A stretch of 64,000 bases of DNA from Acerihabitans sp035013185 (GTDB lineage: Bacteria; Pseudomonadota; Gammaproteobacteria; Enterobacterales; Enterobacteriaceae): contig NZ_JAYGJO010000017.1 in the NCBI RefSeq assembly GCF_035013185.1, positions 1 to 64,000 on the forward strand, written 5' to 3'. Positions 44,164-52,640 of the stretch are shown piece by piece (within the stretch, counting starts at the first letter, position 1; the number at the start of each line of letters is the position of its first letter). The notes under the pieces are model-generated. The model ran no database searches. It was given only the letters and a program-made list of their open reading frames with translations, and was not told the origin of the DNA. Both the position numbers and the translations under genes were made by a program.

Positions 44164-44916
44164 TCAGGCCAGGAACTGTTTTAATTCTTCGGTCTGCGGA
44201 TGCGTAAAAATCGCCTCTGGTGTGCCCATTTCATGCACCCGTCCCTGGTGCATAAACACGATACGGTCGCTCACCTTGCGGGCAAAGTTCATCTCATGGG
44301 TCACCATAATAATGGTCATACCTTCGGCGGCCAGGGACTCGATCACCTGTAACACTTCGCCCACCAGTTCGGGATCCAGCGCCGAGGTGATTTCGTCGCA
44401 CAGCAGCACTTCCGGATTCATGGCCAACGAGCGGGCAATGGCAACCCGCTGTTGCTGTCCGCCCGAAAGATTAGCTGGCCAGGCCGCAAATTTTTCTTCC
44501 AGCCCGACCCGCATCAACAACTGGCGGGCCATGCGTTCAGCCTGTTCGCGCGATTGTTTTTTTACCAGGGTAGGCGCCAACATGATGTTTTTACCCACGG
44601 ACAAATGGGGGAATAAATTAAAACTCTGGAAAATCATGCCGACGTTTTGACGCAGTTCGCGCATAGCGGCCGGATCATGTTGTCGAATGGCCTGCCCGTC
44701 CACCGTCAGGCTCCCTTCCTCAAATGTCTCCAGCCCGTTAATGCATCTGAGCAGTGTACTTTTACCGGAACCACTTTTACCCAGAATGCACACCACCTCC
44801 TGGCGTTTAATTTGTAAATCAATGCCCTTTAGCACCTCGTTATCACCAAAACGCTTATGCAGCCCACGAATATCCACCACCGCGAAAGAGGGGTTGTCAC
44901 TATCATGATCAGTCAT
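44164..44916 (-). CDS. polar amino-acid ABC transporter ATPase (GlnQ/HisP type)
   Basis: This 250-aa nucleotide-binding subunit has Walker A GKSGSGKST, signature LSGGQQQR and Walker B VLLCDEITSALDP. It energises the two permeases whose genes precede it; its start overlaps the second permease gene by 8 bp. The substrate is set by the binding protein encoded at 46645-47433. The 197-bp gap after it, before the Rid gene, holds nothing I can identify. Confidence 0.92.
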   Translation of the reverse strand: MTDHDSDNPSFAVVDIRGLHKRFGDNEVLKGIDLQIKRQEVVCILGKSGSGKSTLLRCINGLETFEEGSLTVDGQAIRQHDPAAMRELRQNVGMIFQSFNLFPHLSVGKNIMLAPTLVKKQSREQAERMARQLLMRVGLEEKFAAWPANLSGGQQQRVAIARSLAMNPEVLLCDEITSALDPELVGEVLQVIESLAAEGMTIIMVTHEMNFARKVSDRIVFMHQGRVHEMGTPEAIFTHPQTEELKQFLA

Positions 44917-45571
44917 GCCGGTCGGCTCCCTGGGTCAATTGCTGTTCCAAATGCCGGCTCCACCAGGACAGTGGAAAGCACAATATGAAATAGAGCACCG
45001 CGACGCTGCCATAAACCAAAAACGGAGAGAACGTCGCATTTGCGATAATTTGTCCGGAGCGGGTCAGTTCCACAAAACCGATTACCGATGCCAAGGCCGT
45101 GGCTTTGATGGCTTGCACCATGAATCCCACTGTGGGTGCCAGCGCTACCCGCAGCGATTGGGGCAGGATGACGTAGCGCAGTTGTTCACTGAACGATAGC
45201 GCCAGACTGGCCGAGGCCTCCCATTGCTGACGCGGAATGCTTTCGACACTACCGCGCCAGATCTCGGTAAGATAGGCACTAGCGTAGAGGGTCAAGCAGA
45301 CACTGGCGGCCACCAGCGGCGTGGTATTGAGGCCAAACAGCGCCAGACCGAAATAGGTTAGGAACAGTTGCATTAGCAGCGGCGTCCCTTGAAACAAATT
45401 CACGTAGAGGCTCACAAGCAGCCGCAACCAACGTCGTGGTGACAAGCGCAACACCAGCAGGAAACCGCCAACAATGCCGCCGCCGACGAACGCAATCAAT
45501 GACAGTCCTACCGTCCAGCGCAACGCCAACAGGAGATTACGGAAAATGTCCCATAAAGAAAAATCGCTCAT
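44909..45571 (-). CDS. polar amino-acid ABC transporter permease
   Basis: The 220-aa HisM/GlnP-type permease has about five membrane segments. The EAA-loop region is QQWEASASLALSFSEQLRYVILPQ. The ATG at 45571 overlaps the stop codon of the preceding permease gene (ATGA), and AGGAAA lies ten bases upstream, so the pair is translationally coupled. It forms a heterodimer with the adjacent permease. Confidence 0.9.
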   Translation of the reverse strand: MSDFSLWDIFRNLLLALRWTVGLSLIAFVGGGIVGGFLLVLRLSPRRWLRLLVSLYVNLFQGTPLLMQLFLTYFGLALFGLNTTPLVAASVCLTLYASAYLTEIWRGSVESIPRQQWEASASLALSFSEQLRYVILPQSLRVALAPTVGFMVQAIKATALASVIGFVELTRSGQIIANATFSPFLVYGSVAVLYFILCFPLSWWSRHLEQQLTQGADRHD

Positions 45572-46242
45572 GATTTTTTTCCTAATGCCGGACCAAAAAT
45601 AAACCGCGGGCCAAACCAACCAAGGAACTGGCGCACCAGTACCGCGAGCATCAGGTAAATCGCGGCAACAATAATAAACGCCTCAAAATTGCGAAAGGAG
45701 CGGCTGGAAATCAGGTTGGCGCTGTACGAAAGCTCTTCCGTAGAGATCTGGCTGCATACCGCCGAGCCCAGCATGATGATAATCACTTGGCTTATCAGCG
45801 ATGGCCAAACCCGGGCCAGCGCCGGTGGCAATACCACCCGGGAAAATATCTGCCAGCGGTCCAATGCCAGGCTTTGGGCCGCTTCTATCTGGCTACGCTC
45901 GGTGGTGACAATGCCGGCGCGGGTGATTTCCCCGGCATAGGCCCCAAGGTTCAGGATCAACGAGAGAATACTGGCGGTAAGCGCCGACATTTGCAGTCCC
46001 AAGGATGGCAAACCAAAAAAAATAAAAAACAGCTGTACAATATAGGGCGTATTGCGCACCAGCTCGACATAACACCCCACCAGTAGCCGCAACCAACGGG
46101 CACCGTTAGCCCGTGCCCAGCCGCAGGCGATACCCAGCCCCAGTCCCAGCAGTGTGGAAACCAACGTCATTAGCAGGGTAATCAGCGTACCGGTCAGCAA
46201 GAGTGGCCATTGTTGCAAAACCGAGGAAAAATCAAATACCAT
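45568..46242 (-). CDS. polar amino-acid ABC transporter permease
   Basis: This 224-aa HisQ/GlnP-type permease has the EAA loop at ERSQIEAAQSLALDRWQIFSRVVLP. The start at 46242 follows GAAGGAG by eight bases. Its ATG overlaps the stop codon of the truncated PrpD frame (TAATG), which places it directly behind the deletion scar. A GTG nine bases earlier overlaps the ribosome-binding site and is rejected. Confidence 0.9.
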   Translation of the reverse strand: MVFDFSSVLQQWPLLLTGTLITLLMTLVSTLLGLGLGIACGWARANGARWLRLLVGCYVELVRNTPYIVQLFFIFFGLPSLGLQMSALTASILSLILNLGAYAGEITRAGIVTTERSQIEAAQSLALDRWQIFSRVVLPPALARVWPSLISQVIIIMLGSAVCSQISTEELSYSANLISSRSFRNFEAFIIVAAIYLMLAVLVRQFLGWFGPRFIFGPALGKKS

Positions 46243-46613
46243 TACCCACACTCCTTCAGCGATTGCGCCGCTAGAGCCGCCGGAATAATCACTGCTGAGC
46301 CGTGTACAAAGCCGGCATTGCAGTTATCATCAAAATCAAGTGCGTGGGCCGCCACGCCGTTGGCAAACGCAGCGGCCGATGCGGTCAGACGCCGAGGACT
46401 TCCCACCACGGCAACATCGCCAGGAGCGGCGATGTCCAACACCACCTGCCGGGCCGATGTCGCGCTTCGGGTCGTTGCACCCGCCAGCATGATGCCGAGC
46501 GTATCCACTAGGCAGCGCACTCCCACCCGCAGTACTGGGGCGGGTATGGCCGCTGGCGTCAGGATGACCAGCCAGCGGGCCAGCCGCTGGGTACCGCTTA
46601 TCGTCATCGTCAT
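46242..46613 (-). pseudogene. N-terminal fragment of an MmgE/PrpD-family protein
   Basis: This 123-aa frame matches the start of MmgE/PrpD proteins (2-methylcitrate dehydratase and relatives, about 450 aa): VRCLVDTLGIMLAGA and AHALDFDDNCNAGFVHGSAVIIPAALAA are typical. It then ends in seven unrelated residues and a stop. About three quarters of the protein, including the rest of the active site, is absent, so an internal deletion probably joined it to the permease start. The family also appears in catabolic clusters that use ABC importers. A short stable product cannot be excluded. Confidence 0.8.
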
Positions 46614-46644
46614 CCTATCCCCCCTCATGTACCGTTATTTTCGG

Positions 46645-47433
46645 TTATTCCGGTAATTCACCCGCCGGTGCACCCAGCCAACGCCGCGAAATAGTGTCTA
46701 GCGTACCGTCGGCTTTGGCGGTGCGCAGGATCTCGTTGACCTTACTAAGGAGCTCAGGCTGACCTTTAGGCAGCCCGACATAACAAGGCGAATTGGACAG
46801 GATCACCTTCAGTTGCAAGTCCAGTTGTGGATGCTTTTGTTTCATCGCACTGGCAACGGTGGTTCCGATAGCCACCAGTTGGGTCTGCCCAGAAAGAAAA
46901 GCGGAAATAGTGCTGTTATTATCTTCAAAACGTTTGACTTCCGCGCCCGGAGCCAGACGGGTCAGCTCTTCATCCTGCATTGAACCACGGGTCACCGATA
47001 CCGTTTTGCCGGCCAGTTCACCAAAGTTCGTTGCCTGAGTTTTCGCCGCGCCAAACACCGCATCAAAGAACGGGGCGTAGGCGATACTGTAATCAATAAC
47101 CTTGGCCCGCTCGGCGGTTTTACCCAGAGACGAGATGGTCAGATCGGCCTTACCGGTTTGCAGGTAGGGCACCCGGTTGGGTCCGGTAACCGGCACGAGA
47201 ACAACCTTGACGCCCAGTTTTTTCCCAAGCAGATTGGCCACATCAATATCCAGCCCTTGGGGAACCATGTCCCCGCCCACATAACCATAGGGGGGATAGT
47301 CCACCGGGACCGCCACGCGCAGCGTTTTCTGGCTTATGATCGTCTCAAGAAGATGGGTCGCCGCGTTGGCGCTCATTACCGAGAACGCGGCCAATACGCC
47401 GACCACGGCAGAAATCAGATAATTTTTTTTCAT
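46645..47433 (-). CDS. periplasmic binding protein for a polar amino compound
   Basis: The 262-aa protein has a signal peptide (ending SANAA) and a type-2 periplasmic binding fold (VDYPPYGYVGGDMVPQGLDIDVANLLG, then TGKADLTISSLGKTAERAKVIDYS). It is the receptor of the ABC importer encoded just downstream. Its nearest families bind glutamine, lysine or arginine-like molecules. Together with the ureohydrolase gene that precedes it, this suggests a guanidino or basic substrate, which is an inference from context. Confidence 0.88.
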   Translation of the reverse strand: MKKNYLISAVVGVLAAFSVMSANAATHLLETIISQKTLRVAVPVDYPPYGYVGGDMVPQGLDIDVANLLGKKLGVKVVLVPVTGPNRVPYLQTGKADLTISSLGKTAERAKVIDYSIAYAPFFDAVFGAAKTQATNFGELAGKTVSVTRGSMQDEELTRLAPGAEVKRFEDNNSTISAFLSGQTQLVAIGTTVASAMKQKHPQLDLQLKVILSNSPCYVGLPKGQPELLSKVNEILRTAKADGTLDTISRRWLGAPAGELPE

Positions 47434-47513
47434 TTAGGTCATCCTGTAGCATCAGAAGAAGTCAATATCGCCGTGCCGGACAGTCGTCACGGTTTTCGGC
47501 TATGATGTGTGGA

Positions 47514-48482
47514 TCATTTATTGAAATAACCTGCCCGCACTGCCATGCCGATCAAATTGACAAAGAACCGGCAGGCGGTGATGGCGGTAATACCGTTAAG
47601 GTCTTTTTTTGGCGTAATCTCGACAATATCCATCCCCACCACTCGGCCTTTTTTGACCAAACCATGGATGATTTTACGGGTTTGTGAGTAGGTCACCCCA
47701 CCCAGCGCCGGACCGTTGACTGCCGGCATAATGGTAGGATCGATGCCGTCGGCATCCAGGGTAATATAATAATGTCCACCTGCCGGGATGCGACTGAGGA
47801 TCGCGTCCACCCCTTCATCGTGTAACTCATGGGCCGTGATGAGGTGTGCGCCGTAAGCCAGCGCGGCGTCCACTTCCTCCTGGCGGGCGGAGCCATTGGC
47901 GCGCAACCCAATCTGGAAAATATCGCCGATATGCGCCATTTCTGACGCGCGTCGGATGGGGCTGGAATACCCATCGGTTACACCATTCACTTCCTGGCGC
48001 CAGTCCAAATGAGAGTCGATATGGATAAGCGTAATGGGGCCGAGGCTATCAAGTGCGCGCAGCACCGGGATCGGTACACCATGGTCACCACCGATCACTA
48101 ACGGCATGCCGCCCAAGGCGATGATTTTTCTGACTACGGCCTCGGCAGCGTCATAATGGCCGCCCAATTGACGGGGATCGGCGGCAATATCACCGCAATC
48201 AACCATGCGAATAGGCTGATTGTCCATCAGCGGGCCGCCGATATCGAAATCGTAACGCTCGATACTGCGTACCGCACGATCGGTTGCCTGGCGCACAGCG
48301 GTAGGCGCGTTGGTTTGATCGTTGGTGACCTCATCGATGGAATACGGCGAACCATAGGGAATACCCAATACAGCAATGTCCACCGAATTGAGCTGGTTCA
48401 AGTCGTTGACCACCTCGGCGTAGAGGAGGCTTTTGTGGCCGTGTTTTGGCGCGGTGGTCAATTCAGGTGCATAAAAAGTCAT
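47514..48482 (-). CDS. ureohydrolase (agmatinase/guanidino-acid hydrolase family)
   Basis: The 322-aa enzyme releases urea from a guanidino compound using two manganese ions. Metal ligands are present in VIGGDHGVPIP, IHIDSHLDW and TLDADGIDPTIMPA. It is longer than SpeB and divergent in the substrate loop, so the substrate could be agmatine, guanidinobutyrate or another guanidino acid. The ATG at 48482 has CAGGAAACG before it; in-frame starts farther upstream overlap the regulator gene. It lies between an RpiR regulator and an amino-acid ABC importer on the same strand, which fits an inducible catabolic function. Confidence 0.85.
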   Translation of the reverse strand: MTFYAPELTTAPKHGHKSLLYAEVVNDLNQLNSVDIAVLGIPYGSPYSIDEVTNDQTNAPTAVRQATDRAVRSIERYDFDIGGPLMDNQPIRMVDCGDIAADPRQLGGHYDAAEAVVRKIIALGGMPLVIGGDHGVPIPVLRALDSLGPITLIHIDSHLDWRQEVNGVTDGYSSPIRRASEMAHIGDIFQIGLRANGSARQEEVDAALAYGAHLITAHELHDEGVDAILSRIPAGGHYYITLDADGIDPTIMPAVNGPALGGVTYSQTRKIIHGLVKKGRVVGMDIVEITPKKDLNGITAITACRFFVNLIGMAVRAGYFNK

Positions 48483-48529
48483 GATCGTTTCCTGTACTAT
48501 TGGCATACTTTTACGCAATGGGCGGGGAA

Positions 48530-49405
48530 TTAATCCACACTCCACCATTCGCCCATCGCCCATAATTTTTCTTCGGTTTGACTGACCAGGGTGCGAACAT
48601 CCCCTTTGGCGATAGCAGCCAACAGGGCAACCAGCAGTTCGCTGACCAGAAATGCCGGCGTCAGGGTGTCAAAAAATGCGGTAGTCTTTTTTTTGACCAG
48701 GATCGTCTCACCTGCCAGCCGACCCACCGGCGAACTCGCGTTATCGGTGATGGCGACGATCTTCACTTTTTGTTGAGACAGATAGCGGGTCAGGGCCACT
48801 GACCGGCGCGAATAGGGCGACAGGCTACAGACCAGCAGCGCATCTTTTTGCCCCATGGAGCTCATCAACGACATGATGCCACTCTCCCCTGCCCCCTCGA
48901 CCAAATGGACGTTGTTTTTGAAATACGATGCAATATGAGAAAAATGAAATGCCACTGGAAAGGAAGACCGCAGCCCCAGGCAATAAATGTCCCGCGCGTT
49001 TGCGAGGGTATGCGCGGCACGGACAATTGACGCCAGGTTGTCCCCTTGACACATCGCCTGGATATGGGACGTGGTGGTATCTGCCAGCGCAGTAAGTAAC
49101 GAGATTTCACCGACCTTCATTTTCATCGCCATCAACGCCGGCACCCGTGAACCATATTCAGATCCCCTGGCGCGAACGGTGTTGACAAAAGCGGCGCGGA
49201 GCGCGTCATAACCCGAGAGGCCAAGGCGCTTCGCCAAACGTGTCATGGTGGAAGGCGGTACACCGGCCAAACGCGCCTGTTCACGCATGGACATCATCGC
49301 GACCTCTTGCGGGTGATCCAGCACAAAACTTGCCGCCTGACGTACCTGCTTGGGTAAGGATTCGTACTGCGCTTTTATGGCCTGACACAGCTCAAGCTGT
49401 TCCAT
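48530..49405 (-). CDS. RpiR-family regulator of the ureohydrolase/ABC locus
   Basis: The 291-aa protein has an N-terminal helix-turn-helix (residues 1-75; LAGVPPSTMTRLAKRLGLSGYDALR) and a C-terminal SIS domain (about 125-270) that in this family binds phosphosugars or related effectors. It is the first gene of the - strand locus and ends 47 bp before the ureohydrolase gene, so it probably controls the whole set including itself. TGATTCACT repeats upstream are candidate operators. Confidence 0.88.
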   Translation of the reverse strand: MEQLELCQAIKAQYESLPKQVRQAASFVLDHPQEVAMMSMREQARLAGVPPSTMTRLAKRLGLSGYDALRAAFVNTVRARGSEYGSRVPALMAMKMKVGEISLLTALADTTTSHIQAMCQGDNLASIVRAAHTLANARDIYCLGLRSSFPVAFHFSHIASYFKNNVHLVEGAGESGIMSLMSSMGQKDALLVCSLSPYSRRSVALTRYLSQQKVKIVAITDNASSPVGRLAGETILVKKKTTAFFDTLTPAFLVSELLVALLAAIAKGDVRTLVSQTEEKLWAMGEWWSVD

Positions 49406-49714
49406 AGGAGAGTCCGTGTTGGGATCGACCCAATCATAATTGCAACGCTTATGCCAAAATTGATTGGGAATGATTCACTTGATTCACTATTGAGAACGAT
49501 GTCAACACAGGTATCAGCTTGGGAAGAAGGAAGGGTAGGAAAAAATCGCACCAAAAGATCGATATAATGATTGGTTTGATTCATTTTTGCGGTGGATTAA
49601 TTTTCTGCAAACAATCACTGCGGGCACGGACAACACTTTCGTTATGTCAGTACGCGCCCATCGGCGATATAATGCACTTTTATGGGACGTACGTGCCCCA
49701 TAAGCGGGCGTACG
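49406..49714. other. control region upstream of the RpiR gene
   Basis: No gene is apparent. It holds a perfect tandem repeat TGATTCACT (49471-49488), a related TGATTCAT at 49577-49584, and an imperfect hairpin at 49686-49716 beside the TonB remnant. Confidence 0.6.
49471..49488. promoter_or_regulatory. tandem TGATTCACT repeat, candidate RpiR operator
   Basis: Two exact 9-bp copies in direct tandem lie 66-83 bases upstream of the RpiR start. A third related copy, TGATTCAT, is at 49577-49584. Such spacing suits regulator binding near the promoter of the locus; I cannot name the binding protein from the motif alone. Confidence 0.4.
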
Positions 49715-49716
49715 TC
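49686..49716 (-). repeat. imperfect hairpin at the end of the TonB-receptor remnant
   Basis: GACGTACGTGCCC (49686-49698) and GGGCGTACGTC (49706-49716) form a stem with two unpaired bases, overlapping the stop codon of the remnant. On the - strand it is followed by CCATAAAA. It is possibly the old terminator of the lost receptor gene. Confidence 0.4.
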
Positions 49717-49925
49717 ACAATGCTATCTTAACCGTAAACTGCGCCTGGAACGGTTCGCCTATCTGATTGCCCAGGTTATTGGTGCCAATGGATGAGGTGT
49801 AGTAGGTTTTATCAAACAGATTCTTCAAATTGAGCTGTAACGTTACCGGATGCGTTGCCTTAATATGGTAGGCGGCAAATGCATCCGCCACGATATAAGA
49901 CGGCAGGTAATAATCGGCGCCGCTG
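49715..49925 (-). pseudogene. C-terminal remnant of a TonB-dependent siderophore receptor
   Basis: About 70 residues from GADYYLPSYIVADAFAAY through VTLQLNLKNLFDKTYYTSSIGTNNLGNQIG match the last barrel strands of ferrichrome/catecholate-type receptors of about 700 aa. The rest, including plug domain and signal, is missing. Upstream the sequence passes directly into a binding-protein fragment on the opposite strand. The C-terminal residue is Leu, not the usual Phe. Confidence 0.85.
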
Positions 49926-50696
49926 GTGGCCAGCCATGGCCGCATCCGTGCCGATGGCACGCGTTACCTGCGTTCCGGTGCCTTGCTTACCGGCGGGGAT
50001 TTCAATAATTCCTCTATTGCGTTTATTGGCGCGATGGATATCGATATCGAAGCCATTGTTGCCGCCAAACCCGATCTCATCATCACAGAGCCCAGTCGTA
50101 ATGTGCCCATTGAACGGTTACAGCAGATTGCACCGACCGTAAGTATCAACCATCTTTTGGGTGGGGCACCGCGTATTTACGCCAAACTGGCCGAACTGAC
50201 GGGCACCCAGGACCGTCTGGCAATACTGGAAAACCGCTATCAACAACAGCTCAACCAACTCCGGCAACGGGTGGATAGTCAGCATATTACCGTGTCGGTA
50301 ATACAGGCCAACGGCGGCAAAATCACCGTTCACCATACCTATCAGGCGTTGGGGCGGGTATTGCGCGACGCCGGATTCCATTTTCCACCGCTGGTGGAGC
50401 GAATTGGCGAAGGGGATCGGGTGGACATCAGCGCCGAACGCCTGCCCGAACTGGATGCGGATTTTATCTTTGATACCTATCGTGCCGATACCGGTGGGGG
50501 CCCCCAGGACGAAATTGACGCCATGAACCAGGTCATGCCCGGTTACTGCACCGTATTACGCGCCTGCCGCGAAGGGCGCTATATCCTGCTGTCGCGCGAG
50601 GAGGTCATTTCGAACTCCTATGCCGCATTGAGCCTGATGGTGTCGCACATTCAATCGCATCTGTCCGGCCGCCCCTTGCCCGGGTCGATACACTGA
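49926..50696 (+). pseudogene. siderophore-binding protein lacking its N-terminus (FecB/FepB family)
   Basis: This 256-aa frame matches iron-siderophore periplasmic binding proteins from about residue 60 on: MDIDIEAIVAAKPDLIITEP, LAELTGTQDRLAIL and RLPELDADFIFD are typical. There is no signal peptide, and the first lobe's start is missing, so the product could not reach the periplasm. The annotated left end is the junction with the TonB-receptor remnant, and the original start is lost. Confidence 0.85.
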
Positions 50697-50735
50697 TCAC
50701 CCGGTTCTGCCCTGCCCCTAACCCGAGACGCAATC

Positions 50736-51629
50736 ATGGTAACCGTGGCTAACGTTAAAAAAAGACCCACCGATGTGTATGGCGAACGCTTTCGCTGCCG
50801 CCGCCATGTGCTGTCACCGCGTTTGCTTGCTGTAGCGGATTATACTAATCAAAACCGTCATGTGATCATGGAACATACCGCGTTGCAAATAGCCGCCGCC
50901 ACCCAGACGTCCGACGCGACGGTGGTGCGAGCCATTCAGGCGTTAGGTTTTACCGGACTGCGCGATTTAAAACGAACGCTGGAAAACCAGTACGGTCCCA
51001 CCTTGTCCGCCACGGATAAGATGAGCTCGACAGTCTTGGCGTTGTCGCAAGGCCTTGATGCCAGTATCGACTTTGTATTGCAAGGACATCAACGCGGTTG
51101 TCTGGCTTTGTCCGAACCGCATAATCGCCAAGCCATGGCTCGCGCATTGCAACGGCTGCAAGGGGCCCAGAACGTTGGCATTTTTGGCATAGGTGCATCC
51201 AGCATTCTGGCTGATTACGCCGCGCGGCTGTTCAGTCGTATCGGCACCCCCGCCTACCCCTTGAACCGGACCGGGGTGGCGCTGGCCGAGCAACTGATTG
51301 GCATGCGCCAAGGGGATGTATTGATCATGATGGCCCAGCGCAAGGCCCATCGCGAAGGGCTGGCGACCCTACGCGAAGCCAAACGCCTTGGGGTGCCGAC
51401 GATTTTGTTGACCTGGGCCGGCGGATCGCCATTTTGCCAGCAGGCCCATACGGTTATCCTGATACCCCGGGGTGGTGAAGGTCGCAGCATGCCGCTGCAC
51501 GGCCCGGTATTAGTCTGCCTGGAGATGATGATACTGGCTCTGGCGTCGACCACCCCACGGGTGTCCATTGCCGCCATGGAACGTTTGCATGATATCTACC
51601 ATGTCATCGGTCGACCGGGGCACGGCTGA
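50736..51629 (+). CDS. RpiR-family regulator, SIS domain
   Basis: The 297-aa protein has a helix-turn-helix (about 28-95; ALQIAAATQTSDATVVRAIQALGFTGLRDLK) and a C-terminal SIS domain (about 130-260; GIFGIGASSILADYAARLFSRIG). It is only about 40% similar by eye to the RpiR gene at 48530, so the two are separate regulators. No target can be assigned: it follows a pseudogene and is convergent with hcr. The first 20 residues are basic and outside the family, and a weak ribosome-binding site makes a later start possible. Confidence 0.8.
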   Translation: MVTVANVKKRPTDVYGERFRCRRHVLSPRLLAVADYTNQNRHVIMEHTALQIAAATQTSDATVVRAIQALGFTGLRDLKRTLENQYGPTLSATDKMSSTVLALSQGLDASIDFVLQGHQRGCLALSEPHNRQAMARALQRLQGAQNVGIFGIGASSILADYAARLFSRIGTPAYPLNRTGVALAEQLIGMRQGDVLIMMAQRKAHREGLATLREAKRLGVPTILLTWAGGSPFCQQAHTVILIPRGGEGRSMPLHGPVLVCLEMMILALASTTPRVSIAAMERLHDIYHVIGRPGHG

Positions 51630-51648
51630 GCGTAGTCCGCTCGGCGGT

Positions 51649-52629
51649 TCACACCATCACGATATCGCCATCAGGGTAACAACTGCAGGCCAGCACATAA
51701 CCGTCGGCGATCTCATTTTCATTTAGGGTTTGCGTGCTGGTGCTGTGGTAAGGCCCTGCGGTAATGCGGGTTTTACAGCACCCACAGACGCCGGCACGAC
51801 AGGCAGCGGTAATCGGCCATTGCCCGGCCTCCAGGGCAGCCAACAGCGAGACCCCCACCGGCGCGTCAAGGGTAGCCAACGGGCGGGTACGCGTAAGGGT
51901 AAACCGACCGTTGGACAGCACCGGAGCCGGGGTATGAAAGCGTTCCAGCAACACCTTCACGGCACCGAGCGCCTGCACGTCAGCCTGCTGCTGTGCCATC
52001 CAGGGTGCCGGACCGCATATCATGACGGTTCTGGCGGCAATATCGGGCACCTCGGCGCGCAGGGCGGCCAAGTGCAGGCGGCCAGGCTGATGCGTCGCCC
52101 CGCCGCCCCGTTCGGTATAAACCGTTAACCGCAACCGGTTGTCCAGTGATCGCCAGGTGTCGGCAAAAATAATGTCCTCTGGGGTGCGTACGCAATATAT
52201 CACCTGCACATCTGCCTCGGGACGCTCAGCGACTAACCAGCGGCACATGGACATGATCGGCGTCACACCACAGCCGGCCGCCAGAAACAGATAACGGTCG
52301 GCCTGTTCCTGTTGACAACTAAATTCGCCTTGGGCCGATGATAACCAGAGATAATCGCCGGGTTTCACCTGATCGGTCAACCAATGGGAACCCTGACCGC
52401 CCACTACGCGCCGGACGGTCAGACTAATAAACTGGCTGTGTCCCGGTGAAGAAGACAGCGTATAGGCCCGCAGCCGATCGCTGTTGGCGATACTGACCAG
52501 CGCGAACTGTCCCGGTTGATAAGGATAGACATCATGGTTGATCAACGACAGCGTCCAGACATCCGGCGTTTCCTGATGTATATGGTGTACCTGCATGCGA
52601 TATTGGCACAGAGGTGAAGGTGAGTTCAT
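51649..52629 (-). CDS. hcr: NADH oxidoreductase Hcr
   Basis: The 326-aa electron-transfer protein supplies electrons from NADH to Hcp. It has an FAD/NAD-binding ferredoxin-reductase module (about 10-230; RAYTLSSSPG binds FAD) and a C-terminal [2Fe-2S] ferredoxin domain with the cluster cysteines in ACRAGVCGCCKTRI and a later CSC segment. It matches the E. coli Hcr layout. It follows hcp by 11 bp and is cotranscribed with it. Confidence 0.93.
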   Translation of the reverse strand: MNSPSPLCQYRMQVHHIHQETPDVWTLSLINHDVYPYQPGQFALVSIANSDRLRAYTLSSSPGHSQFISLTVRRVVGGQGSHWLTDQVKPGDYLWLSSAQGEFSCQQEQADRYLFLAAGCGVTPIMSMCRWLVAERPEADVQVIYCVRTPEDIIFADTWRSLDNRLRLTVYTERGGGATHQPGRLHLAALRAEVPDIAARTVMICGPAPWMAQQQADVQALGAVKVLLERFHTPAPVLSNGRFTLTRTRPLATLDAPVGVSLLAALEAGQWPITAACRAGVCGCCKTRITAGPYHSTSTQTLNENEIADGYVLACSCYPDGDIVMV

Positions 52630-52640
52630 AACCAGACTCC

